From the NCBI GenBank assembly GCA_019510535.1, contig JAEKKE010000228.1, forward strand, positions 1-5,565: 5,565 bases of DNA. Reading direction: 5' to 3'. The notes below the pieces were generated by a model that was not told the DNA's origin, ran no database searches, and saw nothing but the letters and a program-made list of their open reading frames with translations. Each line of letters starts with the position of its first letter. Position 1 is the stretch's first letter. Shown in pieces: positions 1 through 5,565 of this stretch. Position numbers and translations under genes: made by a program. Source of the stretch: Acidobacteriota bacterium. Its GTDB lineage: Bacteria > Acidobacteriota > Terriglobia > Terriglobales > Acidobacteriaceae.

Positions 1-10
1 GCATCAAAGT

Positions 11-967
11 TTGCGGATTCCGCTGCCGATGCCATCCATTCTTCCACCCAGTGAGGAACCTCGCGATCCCGCGTCCATGTCCGCCGACGAGCTGGCGGAG
101 CGTCCTGCCGCTCTGGAAGGGGGCTCCTGGCCGCAACTCCGGGCGCTGCTGAAATATCTCACCAAAACCGAGGTCCATACCTACGCCTTCAGCGTTGCCG
201 CACAGGTGATCCTGTCGCTGTTTCCGTTCATCGTGATGATGTTGTCGCTGAGCCGGAACCTCTTTCATTCCCGAGCCATGGAGGCCGTTGTCGGCGACAT
301 GATGCACAACCTGCTGCCGGTGGGGCAGGACTTCATCGTCCGCAATATGCAGCTTCTCGCGCATCCCCGTAAGGGCGTGCAGGTGTTCTCCATCGTCATG
401 CTGCTGATTACCTCTACCGGAGTCTTCCTGCCGCTGGAGGTGGCGCTGAATGCCGTGTGGGGCGTGAAAGAGAACCGGAACTACCTGCATAATCAGGCCG
501 TTTCCCTGGGGCTGGCCGCAGCGGTGGGTGTGCTCGCCATGGCCTCGGTCGCCGGCACCGCCGGGCAGCGGTCGCTGCTGAGCTGGATCTTCTTCGGCCA
601 TAGCGACAACTGGGTCTTCAACTTTATCTCGCACACGTTGCTGAAGATCTTCTCCGTCGTCGCGGGCATTTTGCTCTTCTTTCTGATCTACTGGTTGCTG
701 CCCAACCGGAAGATTCCAGCAGCCGCTGTAATGCCAACAGCCATTGTGGTCGGCCTGCTGTGGCAGCTCGCCAAGGTGGTGTATGTGAAGGCGTTGCCGT
801 GGCTGGACTTCCCGAGTGTCTACGGCCCCTTCTATATCTCGGTGGGGTTGATGACGTGGGCCTTTCTCTCCGGCCTGCTACTGCTGGCCGGGGGACACTT
901 TTCCGCGAACCGGTATGCCGTGCGCACGGCCCGTCTCGCGGAGCGGAAAGAGGCGACGGAGGCATGA
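11..967 (+). CDS. YihY/BrkB-family inner-membrane protein (start uncertain)
   Basis: This is a 318-residue integral membrane protein of the YihY/virulence factor BrkB family (the group once misnamed RNase BN). Its biochemical role is not firmly established; transport or envelope roles have been proposed. About six hydrophobic helices are visible, at residues 58-80, 123-147, 162-182, 209-230, 238-258 and 273-295. The first has the family-style run of small and aromatic residues leading into LSLFPF (69-73 region). The last follows the typical VYGPFYISVGLMTWAFLSGLLLLAGG stretch (270-295; key residues YG, W, LL, GG). A loop with PLEVALNAVWGV (141-152) between helices 2 and 3 also fits the family. 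The first 45 or so residues are polar and Pro-rich. The start is unclear: TTG at 11 has no visible Shine-Dalgarno, ATG at 29 and 77 are alternatives, and the frame is open to the window edge, so the gene may begin further left. The stop overlaps the next start (ATGA). Confidence 0.85.
   Translation: MRIPLPMPSILPPSEEPRDPASMSADELAERPAALEGGSWPQLRALLKYLTKTEVHTYAFSVAAQVILSLFPFIVMMLSLSRNLFHSRAMEAVVGDMMHNLLPVGQDFIVRNMQLLAHPRKGVQVFSIVMLLITSTGVFLPLEVALNAVWGVKENRNYLHNQAVSLGLAAAVGVLAMASVAGTAGQRSLLSWIFFGHSDNWVFNFISHTLLKIFSVVAGILLFFLIYWLLPNRKIPAAAVMPTAIVVGLLWQLAKVVYVKALPWLDFPSVYGPFYISVGLMTWAFLSGLLLLAGGHFSANRYAVRTARLAERKEATEA
948..967 (+). promoter_or_regulatory. Ribosome binding site and ATGA coupling junction
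   Basis: AAGAGG at 948-953 lies 10 nt before ATG 964. A second purine run, GGAGG at 958-962, is only 1 nt from the ATG and so too close to be the main site. ATG (964-966) overlaps the upstream stop TGA (965-967) as ATGA. This arrangement is the classic one for translational coupling and fixes the phosphatase start at 964. The reading frame remains open upstream to 760, but that extension runs out of frame through the membrane gene and gives low-quality sequence. Confidence 0.75.
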
Positions 968-3045
968 GTGTCGATCTAAAGGCTGCATGGCGAAGCTGGT
1001 CGGTTCTGACGCGCCTTGTCGCGCTGCTGACGACCGTGTTTCTGCTGCTGTGGCCCGTCAGCCGGCTGCAGAATGCGCTCGGTGGCACTGCCCGAGACCT
1101 CTGGATTCTCGTCGGCGGCTTGCTTCTGGTCTGTGCGATTCCTTGGGGCATTCGCCAGTTGCGTATGCGCTTTCTCTGGAGCCTGCGCAACAAGCTTGCG
1201 ATCACCTATCTGCTGATCGGCCTGGCGCCGGTCGTGCTCTTCGTCACGCTGGTGCTCATCTCCGCCTACGTGGCAGCCGGACAGTTCGCGATTCACCTGG
1301 TGGGGCAACGTATCCAGACGCAACTGGATCAGATGCAGACGGAGAACACCGACTGCGCCGTGCACTTTGCACGTGTGATCGCACGGCCAGAGACGAAGGT
1401 GGACCCGCACAACCTCGATCCCAGCTTGCTGGGCCTGGACAAAGCAGAGATGGAGCGCGGGCAGATTGCCATCTTTATCGATCGTCTTCCGGCTCTGTTG
1501 GCGCCCGAAGCAGGCATGGAGCACTCGCCGCTTGGCCTGCCGGCCTGGACGCCGCCGCACGAAGGTTTCCACGGAATTGTGATCGATGATGGCCGTCTCT
1601 ATCTTGCGGCGATCACGCAGCGCCATTCGCGTAATGGACAGATCGTCACCGTTGTGCGCAGTGTCCCCCTGGACAAACGCATTATGGAACTCACGGCGCT
1701 GGGCCTCGGCCGCGCATCGCTGGTTCCGGTATTAGCAGAGTCGTCAGGCAGCACGCTTCGGACGAACCTCACCATGGCTCGTCGAACCGACGAAAAGGCT
1801 CAGAGCGTCTCCGGAGGATCGTTTCCTGGAGCGGTGAACCTGCTCGACGTTCCGGTGTACTTCTTCTCGACCATCCCGATGACGGTGTGGGACACGGCAG
1901 CGAAAGAGAACGTGCCGGTCGAGGTCGACTCCCGTCCGTCACTGCTCTATACACAGCTCTTCGCTGTTTCGATCGAAGGCCTGATGCCGGAGTTCTTCCG
2001 CATTCTGCTGATCGTTCTTTGCATCCTGTTCGCGTTTATAGAGGCGTTTGCGCTCTACATGGCGATGCGGCTCAGCAGCACGATTACGGCATCCGTCTCC
2101 GATCTCTACGGAGCGACCCTGGCCATCGATCGTGGCGAGCTGGCTCACCGCATCCATGTCACGCGCACCGATCAGCTTGCGGAGCTCAGCCGGGCCTTCA
2201 ACCGTATGAGCGGGTCGCTGCAGCGTCTGCTGGTCGAGCAGCAGGAGAAGGAGAGAATGCAGAACGAGCTCTCCATCGCGCAGGAGGTGCAGGCCAACCT
2301 GTTTCCCTCCAGCAATGTGAAGATTCCTTCCCTGGAGCTGCATGGTGTCTGCCGGCCGGCGCGAACCGTCTCCGGCGACTACTACGATTTCCTCGTCTTC
2401 GAGGACGAGAGCCAGCCTCCCACCGGCCTCGGCATCGCGATCGGCGACATTAGCGGTAAGGGAATCTCCGCCGCGCTGCTGATGGCGACGCTGCACTCTG
2501 CTGTGCGAGCCTACCGGTTTGCCAGTGAAGAGCTGAGCCAACAGCCCCATCTCAGGCGGGATCACTGCGAAGACCTTTTCGATTCGCCCGGACATATTCT
2601 CGGCCTGCTCAATCGCCACCTCTATCGAAGCACCCAGCCGGAGAAGTATGCCACCCTCTTCCTGGCACAGTACGACATCGCGCGCTCACGCCTGACTTAC
2701 TCCAATGCCGGCCAGTTGCCACCCCTCGTGTTGCGCCGCGATCGTTCCGTTCATCGGCTCGATAAGGGCGGTACCGTCGTCGGCCTGATGGACAACATGG
2801 ACTACATGGATGACGCCGTCACGCTGCAGGTCGGCGACATCTTCATCGGCTACTCCGACGGTGTTACGGAGCCGGAGAACGACTTTGGCGAATTCGGGGA
2901 GCAGCGCCTGTTGGAAGTGGTGTGGAGCTACCGCAACGAGCCGCTGCATGTCATCTCAGCGCAGGTGCTGCAGGCGCTCGATGCCTGGATCGGCGACGCC
3001 GAGCAGCCTGACGACATTACTCTTGTCCTTGCCCGCCGGGTATAA
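964..3045 (+). CDS. Membrane sensor with HAMP and SpoIIE/PP2C serine phosphatase
   Basis: This 693-residue protein is predicted to be a signal-responsive Ser/Thr phosphatase of the RsbU/SpoIIE type; known relatives dephosphorylate STAS-domain anti-anti-sigma factors. Hydrophobic helices lie at about 13-35, 46-63, 78-105 and 344-368. Residues 106-343 would form an extracytoplasmic sensing region with no fold I recognise. A HAMP linker follows (366-420; the LAIDRGELAHRI and DQLAELSRAFNRM parts are clear). A short coiled coil comes next (418-440), with ELSIAQEVQANLFP (435-448), the usual lead-in to the catalytic domain. The PP2C-type domain (about 450-693) has GDYYDF (471-476), GDISGKG (494-500), NAGQLPP (581-587), YSDGVTEPEN (630-639) and QPDDITLVLAR (681-691). 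The expected metal-binding acidic residues D472, D495, D632 and D684 are present, so it should be active. It is translationally coupled to the YihY-family gene. No STAS or RsbW-like partner is nearby, so its target is encoded elsewhere. Confidence 0.93.
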   Translation: MSVDLKAAWRSWSVLTRLVALLTTVFLLLWPVSRLQNALGGTARDLWILVGGLLLVCAIPWGIRQLRMRFLWSLRNKLAITYLLIGLAPVVLFVTLVLISAYVAAGQFAIHLVGQRIQTQLDQMQTENTDCAVHFARVIARPETKVDPHNLDPSLLGLDKAEMERGQIAIFIDRLPALLAPEAGMEHSPLGLPAWTPPHEGFHGIVIDDGRLYLAAITQRHSRNGQIVTVVRSVPLDKRIMELTALGLGRASLVPVLAESSGSTLRTNLTMARRTDEKAQSVSGGSFPGAVNLLDVPVYFFSTIPMTVWDTAAKENVPVEVDSRPSLLYTQLFAVSIEGLMPEFFRILLIVLCILFAFIEAFALYMAMRLSSTITASVSDLYGATLAIDRGELAHRIHVTRTDQLAELSRAFNRMSGSLQRLLVEQQEKERMQNELSIAQEVQANLFPSSNVKIPSLELHGVCRPARTVSGDYYDFLVFEDESQPPTGLGIAIGDISGKGISAALLMATLHSAVRAYRFASEELSQQPHLRRDHCEDLFDSPGHILGLLNRHLYRSTQPEKYATLFLAQYDIARSRLTYSNAGQLPPLVLRRDRSVHRLDKGGTVVGLMDNMDYMDDAVTLQVGDIFIGYSDGVTEPENDFGEFGEQRLLEVVWSYRNEPLHVISAQVLQALDAWIGDAEQPDDITLVLARRV

Positions 3046-3080
3046 CGCCGCCGCGTGTAAGAGGAGATGAAGTTAAAAGT

Positions 3081-3118
3081 AAGACGGTTCGAGCATCGCT
3101 CGAACCGTCTTTTGTTTT
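3081..3118 (+). terminator. Intrinsic terminator between convergent genes
   Basis: A perfect 14-bp stem (AAGACGGTTCGAGC at 3081-3094, complement at 3098-3111) closes a 3-nt ATC loop. It is followed by the T-rich run TTTTGTTTTG (about 3110-3119). It sits 35 nt after the phosphatase stop and is a textbook Rho-independent terminator for the plus strand. Read on the minus strand, the same stem is followed by ACTTTTAACT (complement of 3080-3071). It may therefore also stop the convergent chemoreceptor transcript, whose stop codon is at 3144-3146, although that tail is weaker. Confidence 0.92.
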
Positions 3119-3143
3119 GCTATTTCGTTTTGAAACCCAAGAC

Positions 3144-4616
3144 TCAGGCTGGTTCGAACTGGGTTTGAATGTCCCACGCGTTGAGTGCGCTCTTGTTGTC
3201 GAGCTGGGTCTTGCCTTCGACGACTGCGCTCAGGATACGAACGCTCTCATTGAGGGCGCGCGACTCCGTCTTCAGTGTCGATGCAACCGAGGAGCTGGAC
3301 TCCGCGTTTGCAGCCGACTGCTGCGTGAGAGTCTCCATGCCGGAGAGCGAACGGGAGATCTGGATGATGCCCTGTGTCTGCTCACGGCTGCGGAGGTTGA
3401 TCTCGTCGACCAGGCGCTTGACCTTGGAAGACTCTTCGGTGATGCCGGCGATGGCCGCCGTCACGTCGTCGAGTCTTGCCTTACCGCTCTGCGACTTGGA
3501 GATCGACTCACCAAGCAGCTCAGCGGAATCGCGGGCTGCTTCGGCGCAGCGCTGCGACAGGGTACGGACCTCTTCGGCGACGACCGCGAAACCGAGACCG
3601 GCATCGCCTGCACGGGCCGCTTCAACCGCAGCGTTCAGTGCGAGGATGTTGGTCTGGAATGCGATCGTATCGATGATGGCGATTACCTTCGAGATCTTGC
3701 CGCTGGCGGCGGTGATGCCTTCCATGGCGCGGATCAGTTCGTTGAGCGAGGAGTTGGACTCAATGGTCTTCGCCTCGGACATGGCCACCAGCTCAGCCGT
3801 CGAGCTGCAGCTATCGCTGCTGGCTTGTGCCATGGCGCGGATCTCTTCTGAAGAAGCAGAGATCTCTTCGATGGAAGAAGCCTGGCGTGAGGAGCTCTGT
3901 GAGAGGCTCTCGCTTGACTCTGAAACCTGGTCCGCGGAATCCGATACACGGTTGGCGCGCAGTGCAAGGTTCTTGGCAAGCTCACGCAGAGGAGCACTGA
4001 CCTTCCGCTCCATGATGATCAGGGAGCCGCCGGCGACAACCAGGGCCAGCAGGAAGAGCGCGATGCCCAGCACCGCCTGAACGTGGTTAGCCGAGGTCAC
4101 CGACTCCAACTCCGCACGATAGCTCGTGGTGCCCACTTCGGTGCGAAGCTCGTCGATGGCTTTGTCTACCGCCGCCTGGTCGCGGTCGAGTGTCGCGAGC
4201 ATATTCGGATCAGCGCTTGCCGGGTTGGCAATCGCCTTCGCATACGCACCGCGAGCGCGCTCATGCAGCTCCTGATAGCGAGCGATCAGCTCACTCGCCT
4301 TCTGGCCGTAAGTGGAGTTATAGGAGAGCTTCTCCTTTGCAGCTTCCAGGGCGCTGAGAACGGCCCGGGTCTCCGTGTCGCCGGTGTTCAGTGCCGACGG
4401 ATCCTGCAACATCAAAGCGTCCTTGTAGGACTTCGCTACTCGCTGGGAACTGGACTCCGCGAGCTGGAGGTTGGAAGCGCCGGGGAACAGGAAGTCCGAC
4501 GCTACGTGAAGATGGCGTTGTACCGTGGATGTGGTGATCGCCATCAGCGCAAAGAAAAAGACATACCCGAGCGCGAGGGCGCCAATGCTCCAGAAAAGTT
4601 TGCCTCTAATGCCCAT
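3144..4616 (-). CDS. Methyl-accepting chemotaxis protein, HAMP-poor
   Basis: This is a 490-residue transmembrane chemoreceptor. It has TM1 at 7-29, a helical periplasmic ligand region at about 30-179 (four-helix-bundle-like, no obvious Cache motif), and TM2 at 180-202. A long cytoplasmic coiled coil follows. The signalling tip is clear: IAFQTNILALNAAVEAARAG (318-337), then GLGFAVVAEEVRTLSQRCAEAARD (340-363 region). It should pass signals to CheA/CheW, which are encoded elsewhere. After TM2 only the first HAMP-like helix (KVSAPLRELAKNLALRANRV, 205-224) can be seen. The second helix with its acidic-Glu-Gly pattern is missing, and a Ser-rich helix (225-273) follows directly. The end (QTQFEPA) lacks a CheR-tethering pentapeptide of the NWETF kind. 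ATG 4616 is chosen over the in-frame TTG at 4631 because GGAG at 4629-4626 sits 9 nt upstream and overlaps that TTG. The gene is convergent with the phosphatase and lies 85 nt after the TonB-domain gene. Confidence 0.95.
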   Translation of the reverse strand: MGIRGKLFWSIGALALGYVFFFALMAITTSTVQRHLHVASDFLFPGASNLQLAESSSQRVAKSYKDALMLQDPSALNTGDTETRAVLSALEAAKEKLSYNSTYGQKASELIARYQELHERARGAYAKAIANPASADPNMLATLDRDQAAVDKAIDELRTEVGTTSYRAELESVTSANHVQAVLGIALFLLALVVAGGSLIIMERKVSAPLRELAKNLALRANRVSDSADQVSESSESLSQSSSRQASSIEEISASSEEIRAMAQASSDSCSSTAELVAMSEAKTIESNSSLNELIRAMEGITAASGKISKVIAIIDTIAFQTNILALNAAVEAARAGDAGLGFAVVAEEVRTLSQRCAEAARDSAELLGESISKSQSGKARLDDVTAAIAGITEESSKVKRLVDEINLRSREQTQGIIQISRSLSGMETLTQQSAANAESSSSVASTLKTESRALNESVRILSAVVEGKTQLDNKSALNAWDIQTQFEPA

Positions 4617-4671
4617 TACAGTTAACTCCAAAAAGGGATGATCAGTGTCTCAATGGCGACAGTGTGTGGTG
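4617..4671 (-). promoter_or_regulatory. Chemoreceptor leader with Shine-Dalgarno
   Basis: This short stretch separates the hairpin after the TonB-domain gene from the receptor start. GGAG (4629-4626) with a 9-nt spacer to ATG 4616 is a sound ribosome binding site and decides the start. I looked for a sigma-70 pair and for a flagellar sigma-28 type box (TAAA...GCCGATAA) and found neither in good form. The receptor may have a promoter not readable here, or be transcribed by read-through past the hairpin. Confidence 0.5.
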
Positions 4672-4710
4672 AACAACTAGCACTGCTCTTCAGAGCAGTG
4701 ACTAGTTGTT
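4672..4710 (-). terminator. Long hairpin overlapping the stop codon of the TonB-domain gene
   Basis: Read on the minus strand, AACAACTAG (4710-4702 complement) pairs with CTAGTTGTT (4680-4672 complement), and CACTGCTC pairs with GAGCAGTG around a four-base loop. This makes two 9-bp helices stacked with a single bulged base at 4701; the innermost of the 18 pairs would leave a 2-nt loop, so a tetraloop is more realistic. The last two codons (Asn-Asn) and the TAG stop of the TonB-domain gene form part of the stem. The tail after it is TTGTTC, which is only moderately T-rich. It could be a terminator, an attenuator limiting read-through into the chemoreceptor, or an mRNA 3'-end stabiliser. Confidence 0.7.
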
Positions 4711-5034
4711 TGCTTCAAAGTTGATCTCTACGGTGACCGTCTCGGTTGCGTCGCCGGGAGCGAACTTCCAACGCTTCACAGCATCGACAGCCGCGGAAAC
4801 CAGCATCTTGTTCGGGCTATCCGACTCGGCCTTCAGAACGTTGCCACCTGCATCGACGGTTGCAGCAACGCGGATCACGCCGCCAATGTGCATCTGCTTG
4901 GCGAGAGCGGGATAGGTGGGAGGGGTCTTCGACACAGCCTTCCGCGACTGCGCGTGAAGAGAGTTGGTGGTCAGGAAGAATAGACCAGCGGCGAAAAGCA
5001 CCAGAGAAGACTTAGGTGACAAGGCGTACTTCAT
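4702..5034 (-). CDS. Small exported protein with TonB C-terminal domain
   Basis: This 110-residue protein has a Sec-type signal peptide: Lys-2 and Lys-8, a hydrophobic core at about 11-21, and likely cleavage after LHA at 28. Residues 39-107 match a TonB C-terminal domain: TYPALAKQMHIGGVIRVAATV (40-60; key residues YP, A, GG, V), DAGGNVLKAES (61-71), then AAVDAVKRWKFAP (81-93) and a final VTVEINF strand (100-106). Classical TonB has an uncleaved N-terminal membrane anchor and a Pro-rich spacer of 100 or more residues; both are absent here. It is therefore unlikely to draw on ExbB/ExbD directly and is better described as a free periplasmic TonB-C domain. ATG 5034 is chosen over ATG 5058 because AAGGAG (5047-5042) lies 7 nt upstream and the protein then begins as a standard signal peptide. 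The in-frame ATG at 5058 also has a weaker GGGAG at 5068-5064 and would add eight residues. The gene is on the same strand as the chemoreceptor and 85 nt before it. Confidence 0.85.
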   Translation of the reverse strand: MKYALSPKSSLVLFAAGLFFLTTNSLHAQSRKAVSKTPPTYPALAKQMHIGGVIRVAATVDAGGNVLKAESDSPNKMLVSAAVDAVKRWKFAPGDATETVTVEINFEANN

Positions 5035-5047
5035 GAGAGGGCTCCTT
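5035..5047 (-). promoter_or_regulatory. Strong Shine-Dalgarno for the TonB-domain gene
   Basis: AAGGAG (5047-5042 on the minus strand) with a 7-nt spacer CCCTCTC leads to ATG 5034. Sequence and spacing are near ideal and decide the start in favour of 5034. Confidence 0.75.
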
Positions 5048-5090
5048 AGGAAAGTCATTCACTCTCCCTATCGGCACTCTGGTCATGGCC

Positions 5091-5125
5091 ATTAGAGAAA
5101 CAGAGGTATTGCGACATATTTTTTT
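5091..5125 (-). promoter_or_regulatory. Weak candidate promoter for the TonB-domain gene
   Basis: On the minus strand, TCTAAT (5096-5091) matches the sigma-70 -10 box at five of six positions. A poor -35 match, ATGTCG (5117-5112), lies 15 nt upstream, and a run of seven A (5125-5119) just before it could act as an UP-like element. The -35 match and the short spacing make this a tentative call. It would give a leader of about 50 nt before ATG 5034. Confidence 0.22.
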
Positions 5126-5395
5126 AGTACGCTAGAAATCGGCGTATCTGGCCGCCGCATTTGAAGCGGTTTCGAGGGGTTTCTTCAACAAATACTGCAA
5201 TTTAGGCGGCCTGCGCGGGTCTGGGAAGGTGCGCATGAGTGAAGCCGTACGATGTTGCTACGATCGTCGCACTAGTTACCTTTAGCACTGTCCTATTTCG
5301 AGACATGCGCGTTGGCAAGGGTGTTCATCGTTGGCGATGAGAGGTCATCAGGATCGTTTTGAAGAATTCGACTATTGAGGCACAGGCTGGATTTG
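5126..5395. other. Gene-free intergenic stretch
   Basis: No reading frame here looks like a protein. The longest ATG-led frame I followed, from 5236, stops after 16 codons. There is no tRNA or rRNA signature. The one structure seen is a pair of nested inverted repeats (5150-5211), listed separately. The base composition is lower in GC than the genes. Confidence 0.6.
5150..5211. repeat. Nested short inverted repeats
   Basis: GGCCGCC (5150-5156) is the exact complement of GGCGGCC (5205-5211), with 48 nt between. Inside this lies a second pair, TTGAAG (5161-5166) and CTTCAA (5183-5188). The arms are short and could be chance. If real, they could form a structured leader or an operator upstream of the TonB-domain gene. 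Confidence 0.3.
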
Positions 5396-5550
5396 GGTGG
5401 GAGCAGCGGGCTTCAGCCCGCTGATTAAGGAATAAGAGAGACAAGGGCTTCAGCCCTGGGCCTTTAAGTTGATCCACAGACAAGACCCAGGGCTAAAGCC
5501 CGACATATTCTTTAGCTAAAATCAGCGGGCTGAAGCCCGCTGCTCCCACC
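5396..5550. repeat. Palindromic REPIN/BIME-like element
   Basis: This is a 155-bp non-coding element built as nested inverted repeats. The outer arms (5396-5426 and 5520-5550) are perfect 31-nt inverted copies. Each arm carries its own hairpin of 8 bp with a TTCA (or TGAA) loop: CAGCGGGC at 5404-5411 pairs with GCCCGCTG at 5416-5423 on the left, mirrored on the right. Inside is a second inverted pair, 5445-5460 and 5486-5501, matching at 15 of 16 positions. The 12-nt core GGGCTTCAGCCC (or its complement GGGCTGAAGCCC) appears at 5408-5419, 5445-5456 and 5527-5538, with the variant GGGCTAAAGCCC at 5490-5501. A GGTGGGAG tag lies at the outer edge of both arms, as REP sequences often carry a short conserved tag beside the hairpin. 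No flanking direct repeat is visible. It resembles a mobile repeat spread by a REP-associated transposase (RAYT), but that is inference from shape; no transposase gene is in the window. Confidence 0.75.
5445..5501. repeat. Inner inverted pair of the palindromic element
   Basis: GGGCTTCAGCCCTGGG (5445-5460) and CCCAGGGCTAAAGCCC (5486-5501) are inverted copies with one mismatch and a 25-nt spacer. Each half is itself a small GGGC/GCCC hairpin. The core is shared with the outer arms but the flanks differ (CCTGGG instead of CCGCTG). This suggests either two related repeat subtypes or an older copy nested within a younger one. Confidence 0.65.
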
Positions 5551-5565
5551 GGAAGACGGCTCATC

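Noticed and set aside
760..963. Upstream extension of the phosphatase to an ATG at 760
   Set aside because: The extra 68 residues overlap the YihY-family gene in another frame and are low in quality. The ATGA junction at 964 with a nearby AAGAGG is the better start.
624..1626. Minus-strand open frames opposite the YihY-family gene and phosphatase N-terminus
   Set aside because: They are Arg/Pro-rich translations typical of antisense shadows in GC-rich DNA, overlapping two well-supported genes.
3117..3851. Long open frame of 244 codons on the plus strand
   Set aside because: It lies wholly antisense to the chemoreceptor, whose motifs are unmistakable. The translation has no recognisable domain and begins inside the terminator tail, so it is a product of high-GC codon use.
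3169..4080. Open frame of 303 codons, plus strand, Ser/Ala-rich
   Set aside because: It is antisense to the chemoreceptor; its composition mirrors the receptor's Ala/Ser/Glu codons read backwards. No Shine-Dalgarno and no domain are seen.
4083..4625. Open frame of 180 codons on the plus strand
   Set aside because: It covers the receptor's sensor region in antisense and has no family features.
4617..4631. TTG start at 4631 for the chemoreceptor
   Set aside because: It is a rarer start codon and overlaps the GGAG that serves ATG 4616. Beginning at MGIRGK gives a normal short positive lead to TM1.
5119..5125. Run of seven T as an intrinsic terminator on the plus strand
   Set aside because: No GC-rich hairpin sits directly before it and no plus-strand gene ends there.
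5396..5550. CRISPR array
   Set aside because: The repeated cores are in opposite orientations and unevenly spaced, with two different flanks. A CRISPR needs direct repeats with uniform spacers.
5396..5550. Ordinary intrinsic terminator
   Set aside because: Neither orientation has a T-run after the arms, and no gene within the window ends next to it, although a gene just right of the window cannot be excluded.

Overview
The window (5,565 bp, GC-rich genes with lower-GC spacers) looks like a chromosomal segment of a free-living Gram-negative bacterium. The best guess is an Acidobacteriota member of the Acidobacteriaceae/Terriglobia type (Granulicella, Edaphobacter or Terriglobus-like). That guess rests on the combination of a SpoIIE-type phosphatase with HAMP, a small exported TonB-C-domain protein, a chemoreceptor with a reduced HAMP region, and GGGCTTCAGCCC-type palindromic intergenic repeats. 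It is made from gene style and was not checked by a search.

Layout. Positions 1-3045 hold a two-gene plus-strand operon: a six-helix YihY/BrkB-family inner-membrane protein, then a four-helix membrane sensor with HAMP and a C-terminal PP2C/SpoIIE serine phosphatase domain. The two are joined by an ATGA start/stop overlap. A strong intrinsic terminator (3081-3118) lies in the gap between this operon and a convergent minus-strand pair. That pair reads from right to left: a small secreted protein with a TonB C-terminal domain (5034-4702), a long hairpin that includes its stop codon (4710-4672), and a methyl-accepting chemotaxis protein (4616-3144).

The right end (5059-5565) has no convincing gene. 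It holds the likely promoter/leader area of the TonB-domain gene, a weak nested inverted repeat (5150-5211) and a well-built palindromic repeat element (5396-5550). The element has two perfect 31-nt inverted arms around a second, imperfect 16-nt inverted pair, and resembles a REPIN/BIME or small non-autonomous element.

How the genes work together. The phosphatase probably turns a periplasmic or membrane signal into dephosphorylation of an anti-anti-sigma (STAS) protein encoded elsewhere. The MCP reports to a CheA/CheW array also encoded elsewhere. No partner of either pathway (STAS protein, anti-sigma kinase, CheA, CheW, CheR) lies in the window. I see no defence system, prophage, CRISPR array or RNA gene. 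The most notable material is the palindromic element, the stop-codon hairpin, the HAMP-poor receptor and the anchorless TonB-C protein.
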